A stretch of DNA of 64,000 nt from an uncultured Lachnospiraceae bacterium (GTDB lineage: Bacteria; Bacillota; Clostridia; Lachnospirales; Lachnospiraceae). Shown here piece by piece: positions 16,858 through 25,265 of the stretch (its first letter is position 1; every line of letters starts with the position of its first letter). Location: contig CAJUDH010000003.1 in the NCBI GenBank assembly GCA_910584845.1, positions 221,795-285,794 on the forward strand, read 5' to 3'. Under the pieces are notes generated by a model. It was not told where the DNA came from. It saw only the letters and a list, made by a program, of their open reading frames with translations, and did not search any database. Position numbers and translations under genes: made by a program.

Positions 16858-17775
16858 TTACGGTTTGGGTATGGAAGGGGGGGCCATTTCCGAAAAGATG
16901 TCGATCAACCCCCTCATATATTTGGTGAGGTATAAGTCTTTCCGGTGGCATAGGTAGCAATGGCGGGTGCCGCTTACGCCTTTTAGCGGGTAAATATGGA
17001 TTTGGGAACGGAACCCCTCATCTTTTTCTATGTAGTTAAGGGGGCAAATCATTACGGCGCCACAAGACGCCGCCACTTTTTTTTCAATTTCTATGCTGAC
17101 GGTCTCCAGAAGGATTTTCGGGGAAATATTATTGGCGGCAAAAATATTGTCCTGGATAAACCGGATGCTGTGGCCGGTTTTGTTGGAAACGAAATTTTCT
17201 TGTTTGGCTTCCAGGATGGATATGGGGGTGCCGTCCGGGACCCGCCGGGCAATGTCTGTATTTTTGCTGGCAAGGAGCACGATTTCTTCGTTTTCTATCA
17301 AAAGGTAGCGAATCTTGTCATGCCGGGGGATAGTGGTTATGCAGGCAATGTCGATTTTTCCTTCCAGCAGGGATTTTTCTGTTTCTGTGGATCCAAATTC
17401 TACTAATTCCACATCCACATGGGGATATTGGGCGAAAAATTTAGGCAGCACTTGGGGCAATGCCAGCATCCCCCTTTGAATGGGGATGCCCAGACGGAGT
17501 TTGCCATGCTCTTCCTGGGCGATCTCTTCAATCTCCTTTTTTAGGTTTTCGTTGATGGACAGCACTTGCCTGGCGGCCTCCATGTATTTTTGGCCGGCAT
17601 AGGTCAACGTGATGGGGTCCGTATTCCGGTTAAAAACCAAAACCCCTAAGTTCGCTTCCACGGATTTGACCATTTGGCTTAAAGACGGCTGGGAAATATA
17701 CAGTTTTTTTGCGGCGCCGGTAATGCTGCCTTCCTGTAATACGGTAAGCATATATTGGGCATGTCGGGTGTTCAT
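16858..17775 (-). CDS. LysR-family transcriptional regulator next to citrate lyase
   Basis: 305 residues from the ATG at 17775, chosen because GGGAGG lies just upstream and the helix-turn-helix then starts at the usual distance. The N-terminal winged helix contains EGSITGAAKKLYISQPSLSQ, the classic LysR recognition region, then VKSVEANLGVLVFNR. The C-terminal effector domain has GKLRLGIPIQRG, typical of LysR periplasmic-type folds. It lies downstream of citDEF on the same strand but has its own promoter, so it is likely the citrate lyase regulator. Ligand unknown. Confidence 0.9.
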   Translation of the reverse strand: MNTRHAQYMLTVLQEGSITGAAKKLYISQPSLSQMVKSVEANLGVLVFNRNTDPITLTYAGQKYMEAARQVLSINENLKKEIEEIAQEEHGKLRLGIPIQRGMLALPQVLPKFFAQYPHVDVELVEFGSTETEKSLLEGKIDIACITTIPRHDKIRYLLIENEEIVLLASKNTDIARRVPDGTPISILEAKQENFVSNKTGHSIRFIQDNIFAANNISPKILLETVSIEIEKKVAASCGAVMICPLNYIEKDEGFRSQIHIYPLKGVSGTRHCYLCHRKDLYLTKYMRGLIDIFSEMAPPSIPKP

Positions 17776-17818
17776 TTCGTTGGCCTCCCTTCCGGTTTTT
17801 CGGGTCTGTTTTTCTTCT

Positions 17819-17847
17819 ATCATAACATAGGGGAGGGGGGATGGCAA
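17819..17847 (-). promoter_or_regulatory. Promoter of the LysR gene
   Basis: On the minus strand TTGCCA (17847-17842), a 17-base spacer and TATGAT (17824-17819). The start codon is about 45 bases downstream. Confidence 0.65.
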
Positions 17848-17902
17848 AGGGGGTAAAACAATCTGCGCCTGCCGCCTTTCATACCTGCAGGGAAGGCGGA
17901 AC

Positions 17903-17931
17903 CGAAAAGCGGAAGCCCAAGGCTTCCGCTT
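17903..17931 (-). terminator. Terminator after citF
   Basis: Stem AAGCGGAAGCC (17907-17917) with GGCTTCCGCTT (17921-17931), loop of 3. Read on the minus strand it ends in a T-run. It starts a few bases after the citF stop codon, so the LysR gene is probably a separate unit. Confidence 0.85.
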
Positions 17932-17935
17932 CCAT

Positions 17936-19519
17936 TCAGGCATTCCTAAAATTGCCCGGATCCGTAAATTCATATTCTTTTATTTCCCGCACCACATCCA
18001 GCACCGTCCCGTCCCGTCCCTCGATAATCCCTACCACCCGGTCCCCGAACTGCACCGGATCCGGCTCGCCTACGATGGCATATGCTTTGTCCCTCAGCTC
18101 TTCAATGGTACAGAATGGGAGCTTGACGTCTTTCATACAGGCAATCAGGTCTTGCCTTTTGGGGTTAATGGCGATCCCGTAGTCGGTGATTACTACATCA
18201 ACCGTTTCCCCCGGCGTGGTTACCGTAGTTACATTGGTGCAGATGGCCGGGATCCTCCCTTGAAGGAGGGGGGCGATTACAATGGTGCATTTGGCCCCTG
18301 CCGCCGTGTCCGGATGCCCTCCCTGGGCGCCGGTAATCATGCCGTCGGAACCTACCACCACATTGCAGTTAAAATTCACGTCTACTTCCAGGGAGGCCAG
18401 GATAACGAAATCCAGCTTATTTACATAGGCGCCTTTGTTAAAAGGGTCTGCATATTCGGAAGCTGAGATTTCTATATGGTTGGGGTTGGATTTTATGGAT
18501 TCAATGGCCCCCATATCAAAATCCTGGGTGTCTACGATTTTGCCGATCAGGCCTTTGGCCAGCAATTGGCACATGGGCGTGGTGATCCCCCCCAGCCCCA
18601 GCCCCATGTGGATGCCCCTTTCCTCCATGATTTTCCCTAAGGAAATGGTAGAGGCGATAGAAGCGCCGCCTACGCCGGTCTGATAAGAGAAGCCTTCTTT
18701 AAAGTACGGCGTATGGATGACAAACTGGGTGCAGTAATCCGCCATCATGATTTTCCGTACGTCGGTGGTAGGCTTTGCCGCGCCGGTGGCAATTTTCGCC
18801 GGGTTGCCGATTTCTTCTACCACACAGACAAAGTCAACCTGGGTCATGGAAATGCTGGCCGGGATATTGGGGAACGGCACCAGGCAATCGGTGATGGCCA
18901 CTACTTTGTCGGCATATTGGGCGTCTACCATAGCGTAAGACAATACGCCGCAATCGCTTTTGCCGCCGTTGGCCCGCATATTGCCGTATTCGTCACAAGT
19001 GGGTGCGCCGATAAAGGCAATATCGATATGTACTTCCCCCGATTCGATGGCCCGCACCCGTCCGCCATGGGAACGCATGATGGCCAGGTCCCGAAGGCGG
19101 CCTTTCGAGATGGCCTCCCCGATTTTCCCCCGTACTCCGGATGACTGGATCCCCACAATCGTCCCGTCCTCGATATATGGGACAATGGGGTTGTTGGCTT
19201 TCCCCAGGGAGCTTGCGCAGATGGTCAGGCCTTTGACCCCCATATTATGGATTTCCTCCATGACCATATTTACCACATAATCGCCTTCCCGGAAATGATG
19301 GTGGAAAGAGATGGTCATGCCGTCTTTTATTTCGCATTTTGTCAAAGCTTCCCGGATGTTTTCCACCAATTTGCCCCGCTTCGGGTCTATCATAGCCCTT
19401 ACCTTGGGGGCGGCCTTTACATATTCATAATTATCATAGGCATAAGCGCCCTGAAATGGTTTTTTGCCTGTCGCTTTCAATACTTCATCTGGGATTTCTC
19501 TCCCTACTGCGTTCATCAT
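17936..19519 (-). CDS. citF: Citrate lyase alpha subunit (citrate:acetyl-ACP CoA-transferase-like)
   Basis: 527 residues; typical CitF is about 500-520. The alpha subunit moves the acyl-carrier thioester between acetate and citrate, using the acyl carrier CitD. Recognisable stretches: GREIPDEV at the N-terminus, DGMTISFHHHFREGDYVVNMV, GAPTCDEYGNMRANGG, GLGLGGITTPM, GAQGGHPDTAAGAKCT, and VVITDYGIAINPKRQDL. Start ATG 19519 (or the adjacent 19516) follows GAGGGGAGC and lies 1 base after the citE stop codon. Last gene of citDEF. Confidence 0.95.
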   Translation of the reverse strand: MMNAVGREIPDEVLKATGKKPFQGAYAYDNYEYVKAAPKVRAMIDPKRGKLVENIREALTKCEIKDGMTISFHHHFREGDYVVNMVMEEIHNMGVKGLTICASSLGKANNPIVPYIEDGTIVGIQSSGVRGKIGEAISKGRLRDLAIMRSHGGRVRAIESGEVHIDIAFIGAPTCDEYGNMRANGGKSDCGVLSYAMVDAQYADKVVAITDCLVPFPNIPASISMTQVDFVCVVEEIGNPAKIATGAAKPTTDVRKIMMADYCTQFVIHTPYFKEGFSYQTGVGGASIASTISLGKIMEERGIHMGLGLGGITTPMCQLLAKGLIGKIVDTQDFDMGAIESIKSNPNHIEISASEYADPFNKGAYVNKLDFVILASLEVDVNFNCNVVVGSDGMITGAQGGHPDTAAGAKCTIVIAPLLQGRIPAICTNVTTVTTPGETVDVVITDYGIAINPKRQDLIACMKDVKLPFCTIEELRDKAYAIVGEPDPVQFGDRVVGIIEGRDGTVLDVVREIKEYEFTDPGNFRNA

Positions 19520-19520
19520 T

Positions 19521-20423
19521 TTACAGCTCCCCCTCATATACGCCGGATGCCTTCGCCAGTGCGATGGTCCTTTTTGCCCCGTCATAGAATGCGATGTCAA
19601 TCATTTTGCCGTCTACCGTAAACACGCCCACGCCCAGGGCCTTTTTTTCCTCAATTTCCCTGACGACTTTTTCCGCAAAAATAATTTCCTTTTGGCTGGG
19701 CGTAAAGATTTTATGTACAATGGCAATCTGCCTGGGGTTTACCAGGGATTTGCCGTCAAACCCCATCATTTTGACCATGCGGACTTCTTCCTCAAAGACG
19801 TCCATGGCATCCAGGTTGGTAAATACGGTGTCCCAGCATTGGACGCCGGCGGCCCTGGCTGCAATGATCATTTGCTGCCTGGCCCCTTGCAGTTCCACTC
19901 CGGTCCCGGTAATCACGGTCTGCAAATCTTTCGTATAGTCGCCGCCGCTTAGGGCAATCCCGATTAACCGGTCCGAAGATTCGCACACCTCCAGCGCATG
20001 GAGCACGCCCCGGCAGGATTCCAGGGCAGCCATCAGCAGGGTAGAGCCTTCCGGCCGTCCAAATTCTTTTTCTGCCGCCAATACGTATTCTTCCACTGTG
20101 TGTACGTCCCGGGCGCTTTCCGTTTTGGCTATGCGGATGGTATCGGCCCCGCCCGCCACACAGACGCGGATATCTTCTTTCCAATGGGGGGTATCCAGGC
20201 CGTTGATCCGGACGACCCGCTCCACTCCCCGGTAATCAATTTCCTGCAAGGCATGGTAAAGGGAATAGCGGGCCGCGTCTTTCTGGTTCTCCGCTACGGC
20301 ATCCTCTAAGTCCAGCATAATGGAGTCGGGCCTGTAGATATAGGGGTCTTTGATTAAACCTGGCTTCTGGCAGTTTAAAAACATCATGGAGCGCCTTAAC
20401 CTTTTTTTGTTTGGATGGCTCAT
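19521..20423 (-). CDS. citE: Citrate lyase beta subunit (citryl-ACP lyase)
   Basis: 300 residues from the ATG at 20423, which overlaps the citD stop codon as ATGA. CitE cleaves citryl-ACP to acetyl-ACP and oxaloacetate. Motifs: RRSMMFLNCQKPGLIKDP near the start, DSIMLDLEDAVAENQKDAAR (substrate and Mg region), ERVVRINGLDTPHWKED, GADTIRIAKTESARDV and LVNPRQIAIVH. It has the TIM-barrel fold of HpcH/HpaI aldolases. Confidence 0.95.
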   Translation of the reverse strand: MSHPNKKRLRRSMMFLNCQKPGLIKDPYIYRPDSIMLDLEDAVAENQKDAARYSLYHALQEIDYRGVERVVRINGLDTPHWKEDIRVCVAGGADTIRIAKTESARDVHTVEEYVLAAEKEFGRPEGSTLLMAALESCRGVLHALEVCESSDRLIGIALSGGDYTKDLQTVITGTGVELQGARQQMIIAARAAGVQCWDTVFTNLDAMDVFEEEVRMVKMMGFDGKSLVNPRQIAIVHKIFTPSQKEIIFAEKVVREIEEKKALGVGVFTVDGKMIDIAFYDGAKRTIALAKASGVYEGEL

Positions 20424-20719
20424 CGGATGGCACCTCCCCAGGGAAGGCTTTCCGTCCTGCCGTTGGAACGGAAAACAGCACATTCCACGCGGGCTTTTAA
20501 GGTACAGTCCAAGGCCCCTTTGTCTACCACTTTTACTTTAGCGCTGGTTACCTCCAGCCGGCCTAAGGTTTCCAAAATTACGGCCCGGATCTGCTTTCCG
20601 AATTGATGGATTACGCTGCTTTCAATGGTAAGCTCAACGGTACCGTCCCCCGGTTCTACGGTCACCTGGGCGTCGCTGGATTCCAAGGTCCCTGCCATGG
20701 CGGCTTTTTTGATTTCCAT
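20420..20719 (-). CDS. citD: Citrate lyase acyl carrier protein (gamma subunit)
   Basis: 99 residues from the ATG at 20719 behind AAGGAGGAC. CitD carries the 2'-(5''-triphosphoribosyl)-3'-dephospho-CoA group on a serine; the segment AMAGTLESSDAQVTVEP contains the expected site (SSDAQV). Length and following segments (ILETLGRLEV, VVDKGALDCTLKARVE) fit the family. It is the first gene of citDEF. The genes needed to make it active (citC, citX, citG) are not in the window. Confidence 0.93.
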   Translation of the reverse strand: MEIKKAAMAGTLESSDAQVTVEPGDGTVELTIESSVIHQFGKQIRAVILETLGRLEVTSAKVKVVDKGALDCTLKARVECAVFRSNGRTESLPWGGAIR

Positions 20720-20782
20720 AGTTGTCCTCCTTATCCTGTAATACATGGTTTTCCCCGTTTATACGTCTGTTTCATGGTTAAA

Positions 20783-20827
20783 ATTCTACCATTTTCCTCG
20801 GGGCTGCGCAAATACATATATCTTTAT
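20783..20827 (-). promoter_or_regulatory. citD: Promoter of citDEF with adjacent imperfect dyad
   Basis: On the minus strand TTGCGC (20811-20806), 17-base spacer, TAGAAT (20788-20783). Abutting the -35 is an AT-rich 16-base imperfect dyad (20812-20827, six of eight pairs matching), a plausible LysR-type activation site. Binding is inference. Confidence 0.6.
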
Positions 20828-20991
20828 GCAGCCAATAGGGAAGGGCCTATGGCAAAGGGCGGATGCCTGCGGCCCCCTGTTTTACCTTGCCCTAAAACGT
20901 TTAGCCGGAGCTTCGGGCCTAAAAGCCGGTTGAAAAGGAACGGCAAGGCTTTTTGCCGCTTGCCGTGGAAGCAGCCATGTTTCAAAAAACA

Positions 20992-21004
20992 CGAACATAC
21001 GTTC
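20992..21004 (+). promoter_or_regulatory. LexA-like (SOS) box 1
   Basis: CGAACATACGTTC fits the Gram-positive LexA consensus CGAAC-R-N-R-Y-GTTY. It lies 8 bases upstream of the -35 element of the radical SAM/DUF4130 operon. Confidence 0.75.
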
Positions 21005-21012
21005 AAAAAGGC

Positions 21013-21041
21013 TTGCCAAACAAAAGATCCTGTGATAAAAT
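21013..21041 (+). promoter_or_regulatory. Promoter of the radical SAM / DUF4130 operon
   Basis: TTGCCA (21013-21018), 17-base spacer, TAAAAT (21036-21041), with TGA before the -10 giving an extended element. Predicted transcription start is near 21048, inside LexA-like box 2. Confidence 0.75.
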
Positions 21042-21047
21042 AAAAAA

Positions 21048-21059
21048 GAACACATGTTC
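21048..21059 (+). promoter_or_regulatory. LexA-like (SOS) box 2
   Basis: GAACACATGTTC is a perfect inverted repeat (GAAC-R-N-R-Y-GTTC pattern) at the predicted transcription start, where a repressor would block initiation. It is flanked by A and T rather than C and G. Confidence 0.65.
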
Positions 21060-21127
21060 TGATTCGCAAAAAAGGCGGGATGACCCTGTAGGGAAAGGGA
21101 AAGCCCGGGGCAGGAAAGGATAGGGAG

Positions 21128-22684
21128 ATGCTGATACAAGAGGAGATGGACCTTCAGGAAAAGTTGCGGATCCTTTCGGACGGGGCCAAGTATGATGTGT
21201 CCTGTTCCAGCAGCGGCGTGGCCCGGAAAGGGAAAAAGGGGATGCTGGGAAATACCCTGGCTGCAGGGATTTGCCACAGTTTTGCGGCGGACGGCAGGTG
21301 CATCTCTTTGCTGAAGATTTTATTTACCAACCAATGTATTTACGATTGCCGGTATTGTATCAACCGGCGTTCCAACGATACGGTGCGCACTGCTTTTACG
21401 CCGGAAGAGGTATGCAGGCTGACCATAGAGTTTTATCGGAGGAATTATATTGAAGGCCTGTTTTTAAGCTCAGGCATCCTCCAGTCTGCGGATTTTACCA
21501 TGGAGCTCCTCTATCAGACGCTGTACCGCCTGCGGAATGAATACCGTTTTAACGGATATATCCATGTGAAGGCCATTCCGGGGGCATCGCCGGAACTCAT
21601 CGAGCAGACCGGCTTTTTGGCAGACCGGATGAGTATAAATTTAGAGCTGCCCACGGCCGAGGGGCTAAAGAAGCTGGCGCCCGGGAAAACCAGGGAAAAG
21701 ATTTTAGCGCCCATGCGGCAGGTGCAAAGGGGCATTGCGGTACAGAATTGGAATTCTTTGGGGGGCGGGCCCGGATCCGGGGGCCGTTTCCCCAAAAGCC
21801 TGGAGGACCGGTCCGAAAGCCGGGGGGGAGGGTTAGCGCCTTACGGAAAGGGGTGGCCGGATGGCGGCAGCCGGCGGTCCGGGGTAAAACTATGCCCTCT
21901 GCCTGCCGGCAGGGAGATCGGGATGGCGGATACGGCTGCCCATCCCGGGCGTAACGTATGGGCCCCTTTGCAGGCCACAGGACGGAGGTTTTTCGTGCCT
22001 GCGGGGCAGAGTACGCAGATGATCGTGGGTGCTACGCCGGAAAGCGACTATCATATGATCCGGGTGGCGGAAGCACTATACCAAAATTATGATTTAAAGA
22101 GGGTTTTTTATTCTGCTTTTGTACGGGTCAATGACGACAGCCTGCTCCCGGCCCTTCCCGGAGGGCCGCCGCTATTGCGCGAGCACCGCCTGTACCAGGC
22201 AGACTGGCTTTTGCGGTTTTACGGGTTTCAGGCACAGGAGCTGCTGTCGGAAGAAAGGCCGAATTTTAACGTACTGCTGGACCCCAAATGTGATTGGGCC
22301 TTACGCCATCTGGAAGGGTTTCCCGTAGAGGTAAACCGGGCGGATTACGGCACGCTGTTACGGGTTCCGGGGCTGGGGGTGAAGTCGGCCAGGCGGATTT
22401 TGGCCGCGAGGAAAAGCGGGGCGTTGGATTTCCCGGATTTGAAAAAGATGGGGGTAGTGTTAAAACGTGCCATGTATTTCCTTACTTGTTCCGGGAAGAT
22501 GATGGTTCCGGTCCGGATAGACGAAAATTTTATTGCCGGCCAGCTGATTGGCATGGAGCATAAAAAGGCATGGGATATTGAAAACCATAACAGTTACCAG
22601 CAGCTAAGCTTATTTGACGATTATGGGGTTACAGCCCCCGTTGCCTGGGAGGACAGGGTATCGGCAGCAACAGGGGCCTTATAG
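21128..22684 (+). CDS. Putative DNA modification/repair radical SAM protein
   Basis: 518 residues. The radical SAM cluster is CxxxCxxC at Cys70, Cys74 and Cys77 (CIYDCRYC). Other family segments: MLGNTLAAGICHSF, LFLSSGILQSADFTMELLYQ, YIHVKAIPGA, FFVPAGQSTQMIVGATPESD and LKRVFYSAFVRV. A helix-hairpin-helix (LLRVPGLGVKSARRILAA, about residues 410-428) suggests DNA binding. Relatives are usually near 420 residues; here about 80 extra Gly/Arg/Pro-rich residues lie at about 201-286, between the barrel and the PAGQST segment. Biochemical role is unknown. Start ATG 21128 follows GGATAGGGAG. The two LexA-like boxes argue for SOS induction. Confidence 0.88.
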   Translation: MLIQEEMDLQEKLRILSDGAKYDVSCSSSGVARKGKKGMLGNTLAAGICHSFAADGRCISLLKILFTNQCIYDCRYCINRRSNDTVRTAFTPEEVCRLTIEFYRRNYIEGLFLSSGILQSADFTMELLYQTLYRLRNEYRFNGYIHVKAIPGASPELIEQTGFLADRMSINLELPTAEGLKKLAPGKTREKILAPMRQVQRGIAVQNWNSLGGGPGSGGRFPKSLEDRSESRGGGLAPYGKGWPDGGSRRSGVKLCPLPAGREIGMADTAAHPGRNVWAPLQATGRRFFVPAGQSTQMIVGATPESDYHMIRVAEALYQNYDLKRVFYSAFVRVNDDSLLPALPGGPPLLREHRLYQADWLLRFYGFQAQELLSEERPNFNVLLDPKCDWALRHLEGFPVEVNRADYGTLLRVPGLGVKSARRILAARKSGALDFPDLKKMGVVLKRAMYFLTCSGKMMVPVRIDENFIAGQLIGMEHKKAWDIENHNSYQQLSLFDDYGVTAPVAWEDRVSAATGAL

Positions 22685-22730
22685 TTTAAGCGCTTTTAGG
22701 CGGGCACGTTTGAAAAAGGGGGTAGCAGAT

Positions 22731-23501
22731 ATGACGGTTTTTGTATGTGGGGAAGAGCCGGAGGATATTTGGTGCGGCATCTATGATGCCTGGATGAGCC
22801 GGTTAGGCCATGCCAACATCCGCCTGGAGCCGGTTGGCTGCGACCGGGAACTGTTTTGCCTGTACCGGGATGTGGAGGTGACGGAGGGCAAGGCGGAAAA
22901 AGTGACCGGCAGCATAAGGCATAAACTTTCGGAAGAAGTATATGAGGCAGTATACCGGGCCGCTTTGTCCAACGACCGTTACCGGGCTGACAAGGTCTAC
23001 CGGTTTTTAATCCATGCGTTTGCTGCTGGGGCGGGGATTTTGAACCAGCTTCAGGTCCCTGCCGTTTATGAAGTGTTTTGCATGAACCGGTATCTGGGGA
23101 GGGAATATAGCCATATAATCCAATTTACCCGTTTTTCCCAGATGAAGGAAGGCGTGCTTCTGGGAAAGATTGCGCCTGAAAACGACCTGGTGCCGTTGGT
23201 GTCTTCCCATTTTGCCGACCGGCTTTCCGGGGAAAATTGGATTTTATATGACTGTAAACGGAAAAAGGCGGCAGTCCATCAGGCAAACAGGGGATGGGCC
23301 ATTGTCCGCGCCGATTCTTCCTTGTGGCAGGATAAACTCAATAAAAAGACGGACGAAGAAATTTATGAAGGGCTGTGGAAAACCTTCCACCATTCCATTG
23401 CCATATCCCAACGGAGGAACTGGAAGTGCCAGCAGAATTTGCTCCCTCTGCGTTTCCGCCCTTATATGACGGAGTTTGTGGGAAAAGCCCCACGGGGCTA
23501 A
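22731..23501 (+). CDS. DUF4130 DNA-metabolism protein, partner of the radical SAM protein
   Basis: 256 residues from the ATG at 22731; the frame is open further upstream but overlaps the previous gene without similarity. The sequence matches the probable DNA-metabolism family with a uracil-DNA-glycosylase-like fold (DUF4130): VFVCGEEPEDIWCGIYDAW at the start, AVYRAALSNDRYRADKVYRFL, FTRFSQMKEGVLLGKIAPEN, LVSSHFADRLSGENWILYD and a C-terminal FRPYMTEF. The gene is 46 bases after the radical SAM gene; the two are a conserved pair in many clostridia and bacteroidetes. Activity is unproven; DNA repair is inference. Confidence 0.85.
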   Translation: MTVFVCGEEPEDIWCGIYDAWMSRLGHANIRLEPVGCDRELFCLYRDVEVTEGKAEKVTGSIRHKLSEEVYEAVYRAALSNDRYRADKVYRFLIHAFAAGAGILNQLQVPAVYEVFCMNRYLGREYSHIIQFTRFSQMKEGVLLGKIAPENDLVPLVSSHFADRLSGENWILYDCKRKKAAVHQANRGWAIVRADSSLWQDKLNKKTDEEIYEGLWKTFHHSIAISQRRNWKCQQNLLPLRFRPYMTEFVGKAPRG

Positions 23502-23546
23502 GGCAGGAAAACGGGTAGCGAATGCTTTTGGTAAAGGAAATAGGCC

Positions 23547-23575
23547 TTGCAATTTTATAAAAAATCCTTTATAAT
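23547..23575 (+). promoter_or_regulatory. Promoter of yifB-dprA
   Basis: TTGCAA (23547-23552), 17-base spacer, TATAAT (23570-23575), giving a leader of about 145 bases. No strong terminator hairpin was seen between it and the start codon. Confidence 0.8.
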
Positions 23576-23725
23576 TACCTCAATTACCAGGTCTCTTGTT
23601 CTATCGTATCAGGAAATATCAAAGGTACGTTTCGTGCCGAATTCCGGAATAAAGAGGGTAAAGGAACTGATTGGCATGCATGGGCAGGCATGTATCTTTG
23701 CCGTGCCTGAAAAAGGGGGGGTTAG

Positions 23726-25264
23726 TTGTTTAGCAAGGTATATAGCGCTGGCCTTCAGGGGATTGAAGGCTATTTGGTACAGGTGGAGGCAGATGTGGGC
23801 GACGGCCTGCCAGGTTTCCATATGGTGGGCTATTTGGCGCCGGAAGTGCGGGAGGCCCAGGACAGGGTCCGCACGGCGTTAAAAAATGCAGGGATCCGTC
23901 TGCCTCCGCGAAAAGTAACCATAAACCTGTCCCCCGCGGATATCCGCAAGGACGGCACGGCGTTTGACTTGCCGGTCGCCGTAGCGGTTTTGGCGGCTTA
24001 CGGCATGGTAGGCCCGGCCGCGTTGAAAGGTTCCGCTTTTATTGGGGAGCTGGGGCTGGACGGGCAGGTGAAGCCGGTGCGGGGGGTGTTGCCTTTGGTG
24101 TCTGCCTTGCGGGATTTAGGCTGGAAAAGGTGTTTCTTGCCAGTGGAAAATGTACCGGAAGGGCTGGCAGTCGGGCAGATCGACATAGTAAAAGTAAAAA
24201 ATGTGAAACAAGCCATGGAATGGCTGGCCGACCCCGGAAAAATACAAAAAGAAAGCATACATGAATGGCTTTTGGCGGAAGGCAGCCAGGGATATGCCTA
24301 TGATTTTTGCGAAGTCAACGGCCAGAGGCTGATCCGCAGGGCCACGGAAATCGCAGTGTCTGGCCAACATAATATCCTTTATCTGGGGCCTCCGGGCAGC
24401 GGGAAAAGTATGGTGGCACAAAGGGTCCCCACGATCATGCCTTCCCTTTCCCGGGAGGAGCAATTGGAAATATCCAAAATACACAGTGTCTGCGGCATGC
24501 TGCCGCCAGGAAAAGCATTGTTTAACACCCGGCCATTCCGGGCGCCCCACCATACGGTTAGCCTCCAGGCCATGGCCGGAGGGGGAAAGTACCCAAAGCC
24601 GGGGGAAGTATCCCTGGCCTCCAGGGGCGTATTGTTTTTGGACGAACTTCCGGAATACCGCAGGGAAGTCCTGGAAATATTGCGTCAGCCTTTGGAAGAC
24701 CGGAAAATTATGATATCAAGGGTCAACGGAAGGTACGGGTTTCCTGCCAACTTCCTGCTTGTGGCTGCCATGAACCCTTGCCCTTGCGGCTTCTATCCGG
24801 ACAGAAGCCGATGCTCTTGCAATGAGCGCCAGATACGCCGGTACTTGGGGAGGGTTTCACGGCCGCTGCTGGACCGGATTGACTTGTGTGTGGAAGCCGC
24901 TCCGGCTACTTATGGAGAATTGCGGGGGGATAAAGAAAACGAGCCGTCCCAGGCAATCCGGGAACGGGTGGAAAGGGCGCGGGAAATTCAAAAGAGGCGT
25001 TTTCAAGGCAGCGGGACTTTTTTTAACAGTGCCATGGGGAACCGGCAGGTGAAACAATATTGCCCATTGGGGGCAGAGGAAGAAGATTTGCTGCAAAGGG
25101 CGTTCCAAGGCCAGAGGCTAAGCGCCAGGGGATGCCAGAAAATTTTGAAAGTAGCCCGTACCATTGCTGACATGGAAGGGGCAAGACAAATTGGCAAAAG
25201 CCATTTGGGCGAGGCTGTGGGATACCGCAGCCTGGAAGAAAAGTACTGGGGGAAGGAGGGGTAA
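23726..25264 (+). CDS. yifB: YifB/ComM-like Mg-chelatase-family AAA+ ATPase
   Basis: 512 residues from a TTG codon at 23726, preceded by GGGGGG; this gives the standard family start (MFSKVYSAGLQGIEG). N-terminal Lon-like fold, then AAA+ domain with Walker A GPPGSGKSM, Walker B VLFLDELPEY and the MNPCPCGFYPD zinc-like segment. ComM, the best-studied relative, is a hexameric helicase that extends heteroduplex during natural transformation. The next gene is dprA, which loads RecA on incoming DNA, so a DNA uptake/recombination role fits. Confidence 0.92.
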   Translation: MFSKVYSAGLQGIEGYLVQVEADVGDGLPGFHMVGYLAPEVREAQDRVRTALKNAGIRLPPRKVTINLSPADIRKDGTAFDLPVAVAVLAAYGMVGPAALKGSAFIGELGLDGQVKPVRGVLPLVSALRDLGWKRCFLPVENVPEGLAVGQIDIVKVKNVKQAMEWLADPGKIQKESIHEWLLAEGSQGYAYDFCEVNGQRLIRRATEIAVSGQHNILYLGPPGSGKSMVAQRVPTIMPSLSREEQLEISKIHSVCGMLPPGKALFNTRPFRAPHHTVSLQAMAGGGKYPKPGEVSLASRGVLFLDELPEYRREVLEILRQPLEDRKIMISRVNGRYGFPANFLLVAAMNPCPCGFYPDRSRCSCNERQIRRYLGRVSRPLLDRIDLCVEAAPATYGELRGDKENEPSQAIRERVERAREIQKRRFQGSGTFFNSAMGNRQVKQYCPLGAEEEDLLQRAFQGQRLSARGCQKILKVARTIADMEGARQIGKSHLGEAVGYRSLEEKYWGKEG

Positions 25265-25265
25265 A

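Larger units (their letters stand above)
20720..21127. promoter_or_regulatory. Divergent control region of citDEF and the radical SAM operon
   Basis: This 408-base gap has no convincing gene. On the left is the citDEF promoter (minus). The middle (about 20830-20985) shows nothing clear beyond a few short stems. On the right are two LexA-like boxes and the radical SAM promoter (plus), listed separately. Confidence 0.6.
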
